In this document: one piece after another, positions 18,286 through 27,823 of the stretch
How the letters are laid out: each line of letters starts with the position of its first letter
Numbering within the stretch: position 1 is the first letter of the stretch
Source: Thermoflexibacter ruber
GTDB lineage: Bacteria; Bacteroidota; Bacteroidia; Cytophagales; Thermoflexibacteraceae
DNA length: 64,000 nt
Direction: 5' to 3'
Assembly (NCBI RefSeq): GCF_900113045.1
Contig: NZ_FONY01000009.1
Location: 1 to 64,000, forward strand
Program-made: the position numbers and the translations under genes
The notes under the pieces: model-generated
Databases searched by the model: none
The model's input: only the letters and a program-made list of their open reading frames with translations
Told to the model about the DNA's origin: nothing

Positions 18286-18316
18286 TTTGTAGTATTAGAA
18301 TATTTGCCTAACTTTG
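18286..18316 (+). promoter_or_regulatory. Promoter of tRNA-Cys
   Basis: TTTG at 18286-18289 and TAACTTTG at 18309-18316 with exactly 19 bases between them. The tRNA begins 17 bases after the -7 box. This is the clearest promoter in the window. Confidence 0.7.
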
Positions 18317-18332
18317 CAGTCCAAAACAAAAA

Positions 18333-18406
18333 GGTCTCGTGGCCGAGTGGCTAGGCAGAGGTCTGCAAAACCTTCTACAGCGGTTCGAATCCGCTCGAGA
18401 CCTCCA
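18333..18406 (+). tRNA. tRNA-Cys (anticodon GCA), CCA encoded
   Basis: A full cloverleaf can be folded: acceptor stem GGTCTCG/CGAGACC, D arm, anticodon stem GAGGT/ACCTT with loop CTGCAAA (anticodon GCA), T arm AGCGG-TTCGAAT-CCGCT. The discriminator base is T, as expected for tRNA-Cys, and CCA is encoded at 18404-18406. The D stem is short and the variable loop has four bases. Confidence 0.97.
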
Positions 18407-18424
18407 ATCCAAGATTATGCAAAA

Positions 18425-18460
18425 AAAAACTCTTGAATAAAGTAATTCAAGAGTTTTTTG
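18425..18460 (+). terminator. Terminator after tRNA-Cys
   Basis: Stem ACTCTTGAAT/ATTCAAGAGT (18429-18438 with 18445-18454), extended by A-T pairs, followed by a T-run. A-rich bases on the left allow it to serve the converging minus-strand gene at 18507-18800 as well. Confidence 0.85.
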
Positions 18461-18506
18461 TTTATAAGTAAATTTAGACCTTACAAGTCTTATACAAAGG
18501 CGTTAC

Positions 18507-18800
18507 CTAAGCATATACTTCTTCTAATTCCTCAGCCCCGACTTTGATAGGGTCAGAAAGTAATGCAAAGCGAGAAGCATTAAAGCCCGGCTCCACTTTT
18601 CCCTTTACCAAGTCTATGTAAACGGGAGGATTCTCAATTTCTTCCAAGAGAACTCTATACCCATGACCTTGAATAAATTGCTTAGCACGAATGGTATATA
18701 CCTGATGCAATTTAGGTAATTCGCGATAAACCTCTAAAAGTTGAGGATACATAGAGAAATCTGCATCAACACAAACGACTTTATCTCCAATACTGAACAT
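18507..18800 (-). CDS. Small conserved hypothetical protein
   Basis: A 97-aa soluble acidic protein that I do not recognise with confidence. The N-terminus (MFSIGDKVVCVDADF), a middle VYTIRAKQF and the segment YRVLLEEIENPPVYID resemble small beta-barrel proteins of the phage or SH3-like type that begin with a GDKVVCVD strand. No membrane helix or signal peptide. It is a single gene between the tRNA-Cys terminator and the amidohydrolase-like gene, 65 bases from the latter's end. A TAAATTTG box on this strand at 18851-18858 would place transcription about 45 bases upstream of the start. Confidence 0.6.
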   Translation of the reverse strand: MFSIGDKVVCVDADFSMYPQLLEVYRELPKLHQVYTIRAKQFIQGHGYRVLLEEIENPPVYIDLVKGKVEPGFNASRFALLSDPIKVGAEELEEVYA

Positions 18801-18865
18801 ATAACAATCACAAATTAGGCTACTTTTAAAACGAATACAAAAAACAAGTGCAAATTTACAAAAAT

Positions 18866-20170
18866 CTACTTATTATTTTCGTATTTGTCTTTGAATTTCT
18901 TGTATAAACGCTTATGCCTATCATCTAAGTTCAGTTTTCTTCCTTGAATCAAAGCGTGGGTTATATTGCTGGTGCGCATATCTAAAATGTCGCCTTCACA
19001 AATCACCAAAGAACCGTCTTTGCCTACTTCCAAAGAACCTATTTGCTTTTCTACCCCTAAAATTTTGGCAGCGTTGAGTGTGATACTCATGAGTGCTTCT
19101 TCCTTAGTCAGTCCATAGCCTGCGGCTACACCTGCCGCGAAAGGTAAGTTGCGCGCTCTTGTATGGTTTTCCTCATAACCAATAGCATAGCTTACACCTG
19201 CTTTGTGAAGCAAATAAGGCAGTTTATAGGGCAAATCCACATCGTCATCGTTATAAGAAGGCAAGTTAAAAGTATGGTTTAAAATAACTGCCACATTATT
19301 ATTTTTGAGAAAATCAGTAATCATGTAGCTTTCTGTACCGCCCACAACAACGATATTTTTTACCTTATTTTCTTGGGCAAACTCAACTGCTTCCATGATT
19401 TCTTTAGCATTATCGACATGAATGAACAACTTTTTACTTCCGTCAAAAAGTCCTTTCATTGCTTCAAAACGTAAGTTAATGGGGTTAGGGTTAGCTATTT
19501 GGCTATAAGCAAAAGCATCTTTCATGAACTTATCTGCTTGCTGCAACTGCTCTTTGCGTCTTTCATTTTTTCTAAAAGCAGTTTCCCCTAAAAAGAAGTT
19601 AGGTCGCTGGTACATGGAAATCCAATTGATATGAATACCTACATCAGTTTTTACGGCGGCATCTTCCCAATTCCAAGCGTCTAAGTGTACTACGGAAGAA
19701 GAACCTTTGACAAAGCTGCCTTGCGGAGTTACCTGAGCAAAAAGTATCCCATTAGAGCGAGTAGGATAAATCATCTCAGAATCAGTATTATAGGCAATGA
19801 TAGACCTTACATGAGGATTGAGATTGCCTGTTTCATCGTCATCTACCGTAGCAGGTATAGCCGCAATTTCTACTAAGCCTAAGGAGGTATTTAGCAGGAT
19901 AAGTCCCGGATAAACATGCTTGCCCTCAGCCCTAATGACTTCTGCGTCAGTAGTACTTACTGCTTGCGAAGCCCCTACATAGGTAATTTTCCCGTTTTCT
20001 ATCCGAATGTCGCCTTTTTCAATCACTTGCCCATTGCCTATATGAATGGTTGCTCCTTGAATAAGGATAGGCATTTTCTGAGCGGGAGCTGGCGAAGGCA
20101 CTTGTGCAAATACATTACTTGCTAAAAGCAAGCAAAAAAATGAGTAAAGTATTGTTTTTTTCATAAGCAA
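18866..20170 (-). CDS. Amidohydrolase-superfamily protein lacking the HxH metal motif, secreted
   Basis: Exported (signal MKKTILYSFFCLLLASNVFAQ; start may be Met 20164) and clearly related to imidazolonepropionase-like amidohydrolases: the beta-sandwich flank (ILIQGATIHIGNGQVIEKGDIRI), the NAAKILG and GSLEVGKDGSLVI regions and the TIM-barrel are present. Where active members have PGLID-x-HxH, this one has YPGLILLNTSLGLVEI, so both first-metal histidines are missing. A later His (KLFIHVDN) and NHTF remain. From memory, such degenerate members occur in Bacteroidota beside an active paralogue. No paralogue is adjacent here. It is either non-catalytic or uses another mechanism. Confidence 0.85.
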   Translation of the reverse strand: MLMKKTILYSFFCLLLASNVFAQVPSPAPAQKMPILIQGATIHIGNGQVIEKGDIRIENGKITYVGASQAVSTTDAEVIRAEGKHVYPGLILLNTSLGLVEIAAIPATVDDDETGNLNPHVRSIIAYNTDSEMIYPTRSNGILFAQVTPQGSFVKGSSSVVHLDAWNWEDAAVKTDVGIHINWISMYQRPNFFLGETAFRKNERRKEQLQQADKFMKDAFAYSQIANPNPINLRFEAMKGLFDGSKKLFIHVDNAKEIMEAVEFAQENKVKNIVVVGGTESYMITDFLKNNNVAVILNHTFNLPSYNDDDVDLPYKLPYLLHKAGVSYAIGYEENHTRARNLPFAAGVAAGYGLTKEEALMSITLNAAKILGVEKQIGSLEVGKDGSLVICEGDILDMRTSNITHALIQGRKLNLDDRHKRLYKKFKDKYENNK

Positions 20171-20245
20171 GACTAAGTTTGAGGTAATCTTAATAAAAAT
20201 TGGCTTAAAGCTATTTAATTTTAAAATAAAAACCTACTTTATCGT

Positions 20246-20611
20246 ATGAAATTCTTAGCACTTAATCACATTGCCTTGCATGTGGTAGATTTAGAAAAGA
20301 GCATTTTCTTTTATCAACATATTTTAGAATTGCCTACGCTACCTCGTCCTGCTTTTGACTTTGCAGGGGCTTGGTTTAGCCTTGGTAAAGACCAAGAACT
20401 TCACCTGATTGCAGGGAGGAAAGCGGAAGTAAATGCCCATAGCAGAGGAAACCACTTTGCTCTATCTGTCAGTTCTATCCAAGAGGCAGAGGAATTTCTT
20501 CTTGCCAAAGAAGTACGCTATCAAGCCCCCAAACAAAGACCTGACGGTGTGTGGCAAATTTTTCTACAAGACCCAGACGGTTACTACATAGAAATTTGTG
20601 AAACAAGATAA
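20246..20611 (+). CDS. VOC-family (glyoxalase-like) protein
   Basis: A 121-aa vicinal-oxygen-chelate domain protein. Two beta-alpha-beta-beta-beta modules are visible: LNHIALHVVDLEKSIFFYQ with metal His near residue 8, ELHLIAG, then NHFALSVSSIQEAEEF and the final IFLQDPDGYYIEICE with the metal Glu. This is the pattern of lyases and dioxygenases such as glyoxalase I or fosfomycin-type enzymes. The reaction cannot be told from sequence alone. It converges with the glycosyltransferase gene, seven bases apart, and follows the divergent amidohydrolase-like gene. Confidence 0.88.
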   Translation: MKFLALNHIALHVVDLEKSIFFYQHILELPTLPRPAFDFAGAWFSLGKDQELHLIAGRKAEVNAHSRGNHFALSVSSIQEAEEFLLAKEVRYQAPKQRPDGVWQIFLQDPDGYYIEICETR

Positions 20612-20618
20612 GGAAAAA

Positions 20619-21614
20619 TTATTCTATATTCACTTTTTCTGCTATCAAATAATCATTTCTTTGAGGAGCATTGAGAGCCACTAACTCTCCTATGAAACCC
20701 GCTAAGAAAAGTTGCATACCGATAATAACGGCAGTCAAAGCAATGAAAAACAGAGGCTGGTCGACTATATCTCTGATTTCTTTGAAAGGAATGTTATAAA
20801 TATAGAGTTTTATCTGCTTTTCTATAAGCAACCAGACTGTAATAAGTCCACCTATGAGCCAAGAGAGCATTCCCAAGAAGCCAAAAAAGTGCATGGGCTG
20901 CTTACGGAACTTGCCTACAAAAATAATAGAAAGTAAATCTAAAAAACCTGTAATAAAGCGTTTTAAACCATACTTTGTTACGCCATATTTTCTCGGACGA
21001 TGCTCCACTACTTTTTCTCCTATTTTTTTAAACCCACTCCACTTGGCTATGACAGGAATATAGCGGTGCATTTCCCCATAGACTTCTATGCTTTTCACTA
21101 CCTTGCTTTGATAGGCTTTGAGTCCACAATTAAAGTCATTTAAAGGAATTCCTGTAAGAAGTCGCGTAACTCCATTGAAAATCTTACTCGGAATAGTCTT
21201 GTTAAGAGGGTCATGCCTTTTCTTTTTCCAGCCCGAAACCAAGTGGAATTTTTCTTCTTTTATCATTCTGTACAGTTCAGGCACCTCATCAGGGCTGTCT
21301 TGGAGGTCTGCGTCCATAGTAATCACTACTTCGCCCTGTGCTGCTCTGAAACCTGTGTCCAAAGCGGCAGATTTTCCGTAATTTCTATTGAACTTGATGC
21401 CTTTGAGCGATGGATTTCTCTCTGCCAACTGATTGATGACTTCCCAAGAATTGTCCTCACTTCCATCATCTATCATAATAACTTCATACTGCCAATCCGC
21501 ATTAGTTTCCATTATTTTGTCCATCACTGTTTGTATCCAATGGCAAAGCTCGGGTAAAGACTCCTCCTCTTCGTAAACAGGAATGACTATAGAAACATCA
21601 ATTTTTTTATCCAT
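20619..21614 (-). CDS. GtrB/DPM1-like family 2 glycosyltransferase with two membrane helices
   Basis: A 331-aa GT2 enzyme of the polyprenyl-phosphate-sugar synthase type (GtrB, ArnC or DPM1-like). It has the nucleotide-sugar site VIPVYEEEESLPEL, DDGSEDNSW, the MDADLQDSP metal motif and NDFNCGLKAY. Two transmembrane helices (about 240-262 and 285-310) anchor it. Such enzymes load a sugar onto undecaprenyl phosphate for envelope glycan modification. In Bacteroidota a DUF4199 gene typically lies just upstream, as here (21707-22216). A strong hairpin at 21636-21671 separates the two. Confidence 0.92.
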   Translation of the reverse strand: MDKKIDVSIVIPVYEEEESLPELCHWIQTVMDKIMETNADWQYEVIMIDDGSEDNSWEVINQLAERNPSLKGIKFNRNYGKSAALDTGFRAAQGEVVITMDADLQDSPDEVPELYRMIKEEKFHLVSGWKKKRHDPLNKTIPSKIFNGVTRLLTGIPLNDFNCGLKAYQSKVVKSIEVYGEMHRYIPVIAKWSGFKKIGEKVVEHRPRKYGVTKYGLKRFITGFLDLLSIIFVGKFRKQPMHFFGFLGMLSWLIGGLITVWLLIEKQIKLYIYNIPFKEIRDIVDQPLFFIALTAVIIGMQLFLAGFIGELVALNAPQRNDYLIAEKVNIE

Positions 21615-21628
21615 AAATCATTGATTAT

Positions 21629-21671
21629 AAAAAAACTAAACTTTTCAAGTAAACATACTTGAAAAGTTTAG
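21629..21671 (-). terminator. Strong terminator or leader hairpin
   Basis: Perfect 16-base stem (21636-21651 with 21656-21671) with a four-base AACA loop. On the minus strand it is followed by a run of T residues (A-run 21629-21635). It ends the DUF4199 transcript. A TACCTTTG box on the same strand at 21675-21682 sits immediately upstream and would start transcription at or within the hairpin, so it may instead form the 5' end of the glycosyltransferase mRNA. Confidence 0.8.
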
Positions 21672-21706
21672 CTACAAAGGTAAGTATTCTATTTTTGATG
21701 ATAAAA

Positions 21707-22216
21707 TTAAAAGTTCTCGGGGTCTTTTTTCATTACTGCAGCCACTATTACCGCTACAATCATTCCGACGATGATGCCACCAATCAAGGTACTACCTGCC
21801 AAAAACTCAGGACTTAAAAACCAGTCCATCATCTTCATTGCCTGCTCCAACTGCTCCTCTGGAAGTTTTTGCTTTTCCAAGTCAAACATGGCTTGCTCTC
21901 TCATTGCCTCAAGCAGTTCTTTGTCAAATTCAATGTAGATATAAGTAAATATAGCAGAGATGATGGTGGAAAGTAGTACTACCCAAAAACCTACTGATAT
22001 ACCCTGCTTGAGCGTCATAGTATTATAGAAGCCTGCCCTAAACTCTCTGCAAGCAAATACTAAACCTGCTATCAGTATTAGATTGCTTAACCAACCTAAT
22101 GAGTTATTGGTGTAAGCGTGAGTAAGAAAAAGTACTAATGAATATGCTACATATCCTAAACCTGTAATAAGCCCATATTTGAGTCCTACTTGCCTTGGTG
22201 TAATTTCCTGTTCCAT
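21707..22216 (-). CDS. DUF4199 membrane protein
   Basis: A 169-aa integral membrane protein matching DUF4199, a family found mainly in Bacteroidota and of unknown function. Four hydrophobic helices can be seen (about 13-33, 38-55, 68-95 and 135-160); the loop between the third and fourth is charged (DKELLEAMREQAMFDLEKQKLPEE). It lies directly upstream of a GtrB-like glycosyltransferase on the same strand, a common arrangement in the phylum that hints at lipid-linked sugar metabolism. Downstream of lolA by 105 bases. Confidence 0.85.
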   Translation of the reverse strand: MEQEITPRQVGLKYGLITGLGYVAYSLVLFLTHAYTNNSLGWLSNLILIAGLVFACREFRAGFYNTMTLKQGISVGFWVVLLSTIISAIFTYIYIEFDKELLEAMREQAMFDLEKQKLPEEQLEQAMKMMDWFLSPEFLAGSTLIGGIIVGMIVAVIVAAVMKKDPENF

Positions 22217-22321
22217 ATTGATTTCAGTGGATTATTTGGTAATTTGATTTTAATTCTCAAATAAAACAAAAAATTACTGTTTAGGAAAAGAAAATACACA
22301 TAAAAAATTAAATATAAGCAA

Positions 22322-22975
22322 TTATCTCAAATCTACTATCTTTACTTTGGGATATTTGGTTTTATCAAAGGTAAAATCGCTGTCTTTTACGGCTACATTG
22401 GGCGTGAACTTAACGATAGTATATAAAAATCTGCGACCATTTTTTTCAAAAACTTTCCAACTTTTTAAGTCTTTCGTTTTTTTATCTATCACTAAGCGTA
22501 CTTTGAAATAGTTGAGGTTTCTGTCTTCTGGAACCAAATCCACTACATCGTATAGCCTGGTATCTGCCTCACCTGCTTCATCGGCAAAAGTATATTTAAA
22601 GCCTTTTTTATACATATTATAAACTTCGGCAGGAGTAATATCGCCACTATCAGGGTCATAGTCTGTAATGGTTACTTCATTTTCTCCTTTTAGATAAGTC
22701 CAGACGGTATTCATATTGTTAAACACTTCTTGGTCACCTATCCTGAGTCTGAACTTTTCTCCTTTTACGATGATATTCCCCTCTTGGGAATCCTTGATTT
22801 TTTCTTGGGTACTCTCTATTGCATAAGTGAAATCTGCTTCAAAAGATTTAAAACTTTTGTATCTTTCACTCATGCCATTCAGTACAGTTTCTACTTTGGA
22901 ATCTTTGGTAGATTGAGCTGATGTACTTCCTATCATGCTGATTAGCACAACTAAGGGAAAAAATAACTTTCTCAT
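22322..22975 (-). CDS. lolA: Outer-membrane lipoprotein carrier protein LolA-like
   Basis: Periplasmic carrier that ferries lipoproteins from LolCDE to the outer membrane. A signal peptide (ending STSAQ) is followed by the open-barrel LolA domain: SFEADFTYAIES, GNIIVKGEKFRLRIG, VWTYLKGENEVTITDYD and a C-terminal NVAVKDSDFTFDKTKYP. Length 217 aa is normal. Bacteroidota LolA homologues differ from E. coli in detail, so the symbol rests on fold and pattern. Divergent from the M28 peptidase gene, with 195 bases between them. Confidence 0.85.
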   Translation of the reverse strand: MRKLFFPLVVLISMIGSTSAQSTKDSKVETVLNGMSERYKSFKSFEADFTYAIESTQEKIKDSQEGNIIVKGEKFRLRIGDQEVFNNMNTVWTYLKGENEVTITDYDPDSGDITPAEVYNMYKKGFKYTFADEAGEADTRLYDVVDLVPEDRNLNYFKVRLVIDKKTKDLKSWKVFEKNGRRFLYTIVKFTPNVAVKDSDFTFDKTKYPKVKIVDLR

Positions 22976-23171
22976 TGATAAAAATTTGGGTAAATTTTAA
23001 ATTCACATATAAACCAAATTATGTTTAAAAACAAACTACATTAATCAATAATTGTTCCATAGCAGATGCTTTGTTTTTAAAATATCTTATTTTTTGTGAT
23101 TAAACCTGATTTATTAGGCTTTTTTTCTTAATTCTTATTTTTGCTAAATAATCATCTTAAATACTAAAGTC

Positions 23172-24565
23172 ATGAACAAATTTTTGTTAGTTGTCTATAC
23201 CATTTTCGCATCATTCAATATTCTACTTTGTTCTTTTTCAGGTAGTTTTGCCCAGAAAAAAGATTCTGTAGTTATTCGCCAAGTCTATGATGAGGCTCTC
23301 CTTAGAGGGCAAGCATACGCACAATTAGCATATCTGTGCAAGAAAATAGGCGCGAGACTGAGTGGCTCGCCTCAGGCCGCCGCCGCAGTGGAGTTTACCC
23401 GTTACATCATGGATACCATGAAATTAGATAGGGTTTACCTCCAACCTGTCATGGTACCTCATTGGGTTAGAGGCGCAAAGGAGATAGGTAAAATATTAAA
23501 TTCTAAGCATATAGGAGAGCAAGAAGTAAGGGTAGTTGCTTTGGGAAACTCTGTAGGCACAGGGAAAGGAGGTATTACGGCTAAGGTAGTGGAAGTCAAA
23601 AGTTTTGAGGAATTAAAAGCACTTGGTAAAGCCAAAGTAAATGGTAAAATAGTATTTTTTAATCGCCCTATGGACGCTACAAAATTTAATACTTTTGAGG
23701 CGTATGCAGGGGCTTCAGACCAGCGAGGTGCCGGACCTTCTGAGGCAGCAAAATTAGGTGCGGTGGGCGTAGTTGTTCGGTCTTTGGCTTCTAATATAGA
23801 TGACTTTCCGCATACGGGTAGCACACGCTATCAATTTGTCCGTCAGATTCCTGCGGTAGCTATCAGCACCAAAGGAGCAGAACTGCTAAGTGAGTTATTG
23901 AAAAATGATACCACTTTACTTTTCCACTTCGAAACACACTGCCAAATGCTACCTGATGTGCTTTCTTATAATGTAATTGGGGAAATCAAGGGAAGCGAAA
24001 AACCAGAGGAGATTATCGCAGTAGGGGGACATCTGGACTCTTGGGACTTAGCAGAGGGAGCGCATGATGATGGGACAGGCTGTATGCAGGCTATTGAAGT
24101 CTTGAGAATATTTAAAGTCCTGAATATCAAACCTAAAAGAACTATTCGTGCTGTGATGTTTATGAATGAAGAAAATGGGTTGAGAGGGGGGCTGGAATAT
24201 GCCAAACTGGCTTTGGAACAGAATGAGAAACACATCGCCGCTATAGAGTCAGATAGGGGAGGTTTTACCCCAAGAGAATTTGGTACGGAAGCCCCCCAGA
24301 TATTTTGCAAAAAATGCAAACTTGGGTGCCTCTATTAGAACCTTACGGCATTACTGCTATCAAAAAAGGTGGTGGTGGAGCAGACATTAGCCCTCTAAGA
24401 AATCAAAATACTGTACTTATTGGCTATGTCCCTGATTCACAACGTTATTTTGACTTGCACCATACCGAGCAGGACACTTTTGACAAAGTAAATCCCAGAG
24501 AGCTTGCTTTGGGAGCAGGAGCGATGGCAGCTTTGGTATATTTGATAAGTGAGTATGGATTTTAA
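23172..24565 (+). pseudogene. M28-family zinc peptidase, interrupted by a frameshift near 24297-24314
   Basis: Secreted M28 (aminopeptidase-like) enzyme with a protease-associated insert. The first frame (to 24338) has a signal peptide, then metal motifs H287-L-D289, EGAHDDGTG, MFMNEENGLRGG and ESDRGG. It then runs into CKKCKLGCLY and stops. The second frame continues from about 24305 with LEPYGITAIKKGGGGADI and FDLHHTEQDTFD, which holds the likely last zinc His. A missing base in the C6 run at 24292-24297, or slippage at the A6 run 24309-24314, would restore one protein of about 464 aa. I list both parts as one gene. It may be an assembly error, a real mutation or programmed -1 shifting. Confidence 0.8.
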
Positions 24566-24643
24566 GCGAGTCAATGATTAGGCTGTCCAAAAAGTCATTT
24601 CTTGCAAAAAACAAAAACTAATTCTTGATTAGTTATTAGAGAG

Positions 24644-24679
24644 AAAACTTGTCAGACTTTCATAATCTGACAAGTTTTT
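24644..24679. terminator. Bidirectional terminator after the M28 gene
   Basis: Perfect 13-base stem AAAACTTGTCAGA/TCTGACAAGTTTT (24644-24656 with 24666-24678), nine-base loop, A-rich on the left and T-rich on the right. It separates the M28 gene from the converging gene at 24718-24984. Confidence 0.85.
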
Positions 24680-24717
24680 AGGCAAATTTTGTAGAGTTCT
24701 CAAAATAAATCGTTCCT

Positions 24718-24984
24718 CTATGCCATCGCATCAAGGTAGTTTTGGATTACTTTGAAACGCTCTTCCGTAATTTCGTCAATTTCCATGTTATTTTTTACTG
24801 CTTTTGCAGTAGCATGACCGTAAATGCCATGTTCTGTCAATTTGGCTTGGTAAACCATATTCAGATACTTTTGTACCTTCAGAGAATTTTCTCCATACAT
24901 AAAAGGAGATTTCAGACTGAGAGGGAAGTACTCGTCTTGGATAGGGTACTTATGTCCATCAATTTCAATATGCCTGTCTTCCAT
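24718..24984 (-). CDS. Small protein with a peptidoglycan-binding-like helical motif
   Basis: An 88-aa soluble protein I do not recognise by name. Residues about 33-70 (SLKVQKYLNMVYQAKLTEHG, then IYGHATAKAV) resemble one unit of the PG_binding_1 helical domain, in which a VxxLQxxLN helix is followed by a G-x-Y/F-G-x-x-T-x-x-A-V loop. There is no signal peptide, so binding to the wall is doubtful. Divergent from gyrB, with 279 bases between the starts. A terminator lies just beyond its end. Confidence 0.55.
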   Translation of the reverse strand: MEDRHIEIDGHKYPIQDEYFPLSLKSPFMYGENSLKVQKYLNMVYQAKLTEHGIYGHATAKAVKNNMEIDEITEERFKVIQNYLDAMA

Positions 24985-25118
24985 AATTTTAAATTTTTAT
25001 TTTAATCGATATGTTAAAGAATAGTAACTATGCAAGTTATAAACGAATCTGTATTTGATATTGGAAAATAGATAATTTTTTTATGAATTTTTATATAAGT
25101 ACCTCATACGCCAAATAA

Positions 25119-25150
25119 TTTGCTATCTAAATAAAAAATGCCTACCTTTG
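25119..25150 (+). promoter_or_regulatory. Promoter of gyrB
   Basis: TTTG at 25119-25122 and TACCTTTG at 25143-25150 with 20 bases between. Transcription would begin near 25157, giving a leader of about 105 bases that consists mostly of the heptamer repeats at 25174-25257. Confidence 0.65.
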
Positions 25151-25173
25151 CATCTTGGTAATTCACTATTTTT

Positions 25174-27222
<2,049 letters not shown>

Positions 27223-27247
27223 TTGCTAACTTTCAAACATTTTATAA

Positions 27248-27823
27248 ATGTCTGATTTCCAACTTTATTTGAGGGTCGGCTTTGACCATATCACCGACCC
27301 TAATGGATATGACCATATCTTGTTTGTCATGGCTTTGTGTGCCGTTTACCAGCTCAAAGACTGGAAAAAATTACTTATTTTGGTAACTGCTTTCACCGTA
27401 GGTCATTCTATTACCTTAGCTTTGGCAACGCTTAAAATTGTCCGTTTTAATACTGACTTGATAGAGTTTTTGATTCCGATTACTATTTTATTTACGTGTT
27501 TACTCAATTTTTTTCGTAAGACAGAAATCAAGAAAGACAATTTACGCTACTTTTTTGCTGTCTTTTTTGGATTGATTCATGGCTTGGGCTTTTCCAACTA
27601 CCTTACTGCTCTCTTAGGGCAAGCAGAAAATATTACCTTACCTTTATTTGCTTTCAATGTGGGGTTAGAAATAGGTCAATTAGCTATTGTGGCGGCGACT
27701 TTGTTGATTTCTTTCATTTTGATTTCATTTTTAAAAGTAAAAAGTAGAGAGTGGAATCTCATACTCTCAGGGGCAGTAGCTGGAGTAGCTTTGACTTTGG
27801 TGGCAGATAAATGGATTTTTTAG
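27248..27823 (+). CDS. HupE/UreJ-like membrane protein
   Basis: A 191-aa protein with about six hydrophobic helices, matching the HupE/UreJ family, some members of which transport nickel. The family start is visible (FDHITDPNGYDHILFVMAL), with acidic and His residues that could bind metal, followed by VTAFTVGHSITLALA and FGLIHGLGFSNYL, whose His residues are conserved in the family. Its stop codon directly abuts the start of the flippase gene, with no gap, so translation is likely coupled. No urease or hydrogenase genes are here, so the substrate is uncertain. 25 bases after gyrB, possibly co-transcribed with it. Confidence 0.85.
   Translation: MSDFQLYLRVGFDHITDPNGYDHILFVMALCAVYQLKDWKKLLILVTAFTVGHSITLALATLKIVRFNTDLIEFLIPITILFTCLLNFFRKTEIKKDNLRYFFAVFFGLIHGLGFSNYLTALLGQAENITLPLFAFNVGLEIGQLAIVAATLLISFILISFLKVKSREWNLILSGAVAGVALTLVADKWIF

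Noticed and set aside
24305-24565. Separate small gene after the M28 peptidase
   Set aside because: Its sequence continues the M28 domain, including a zinc-ligand region, so I treat it as the other half of a frameshifted gene.
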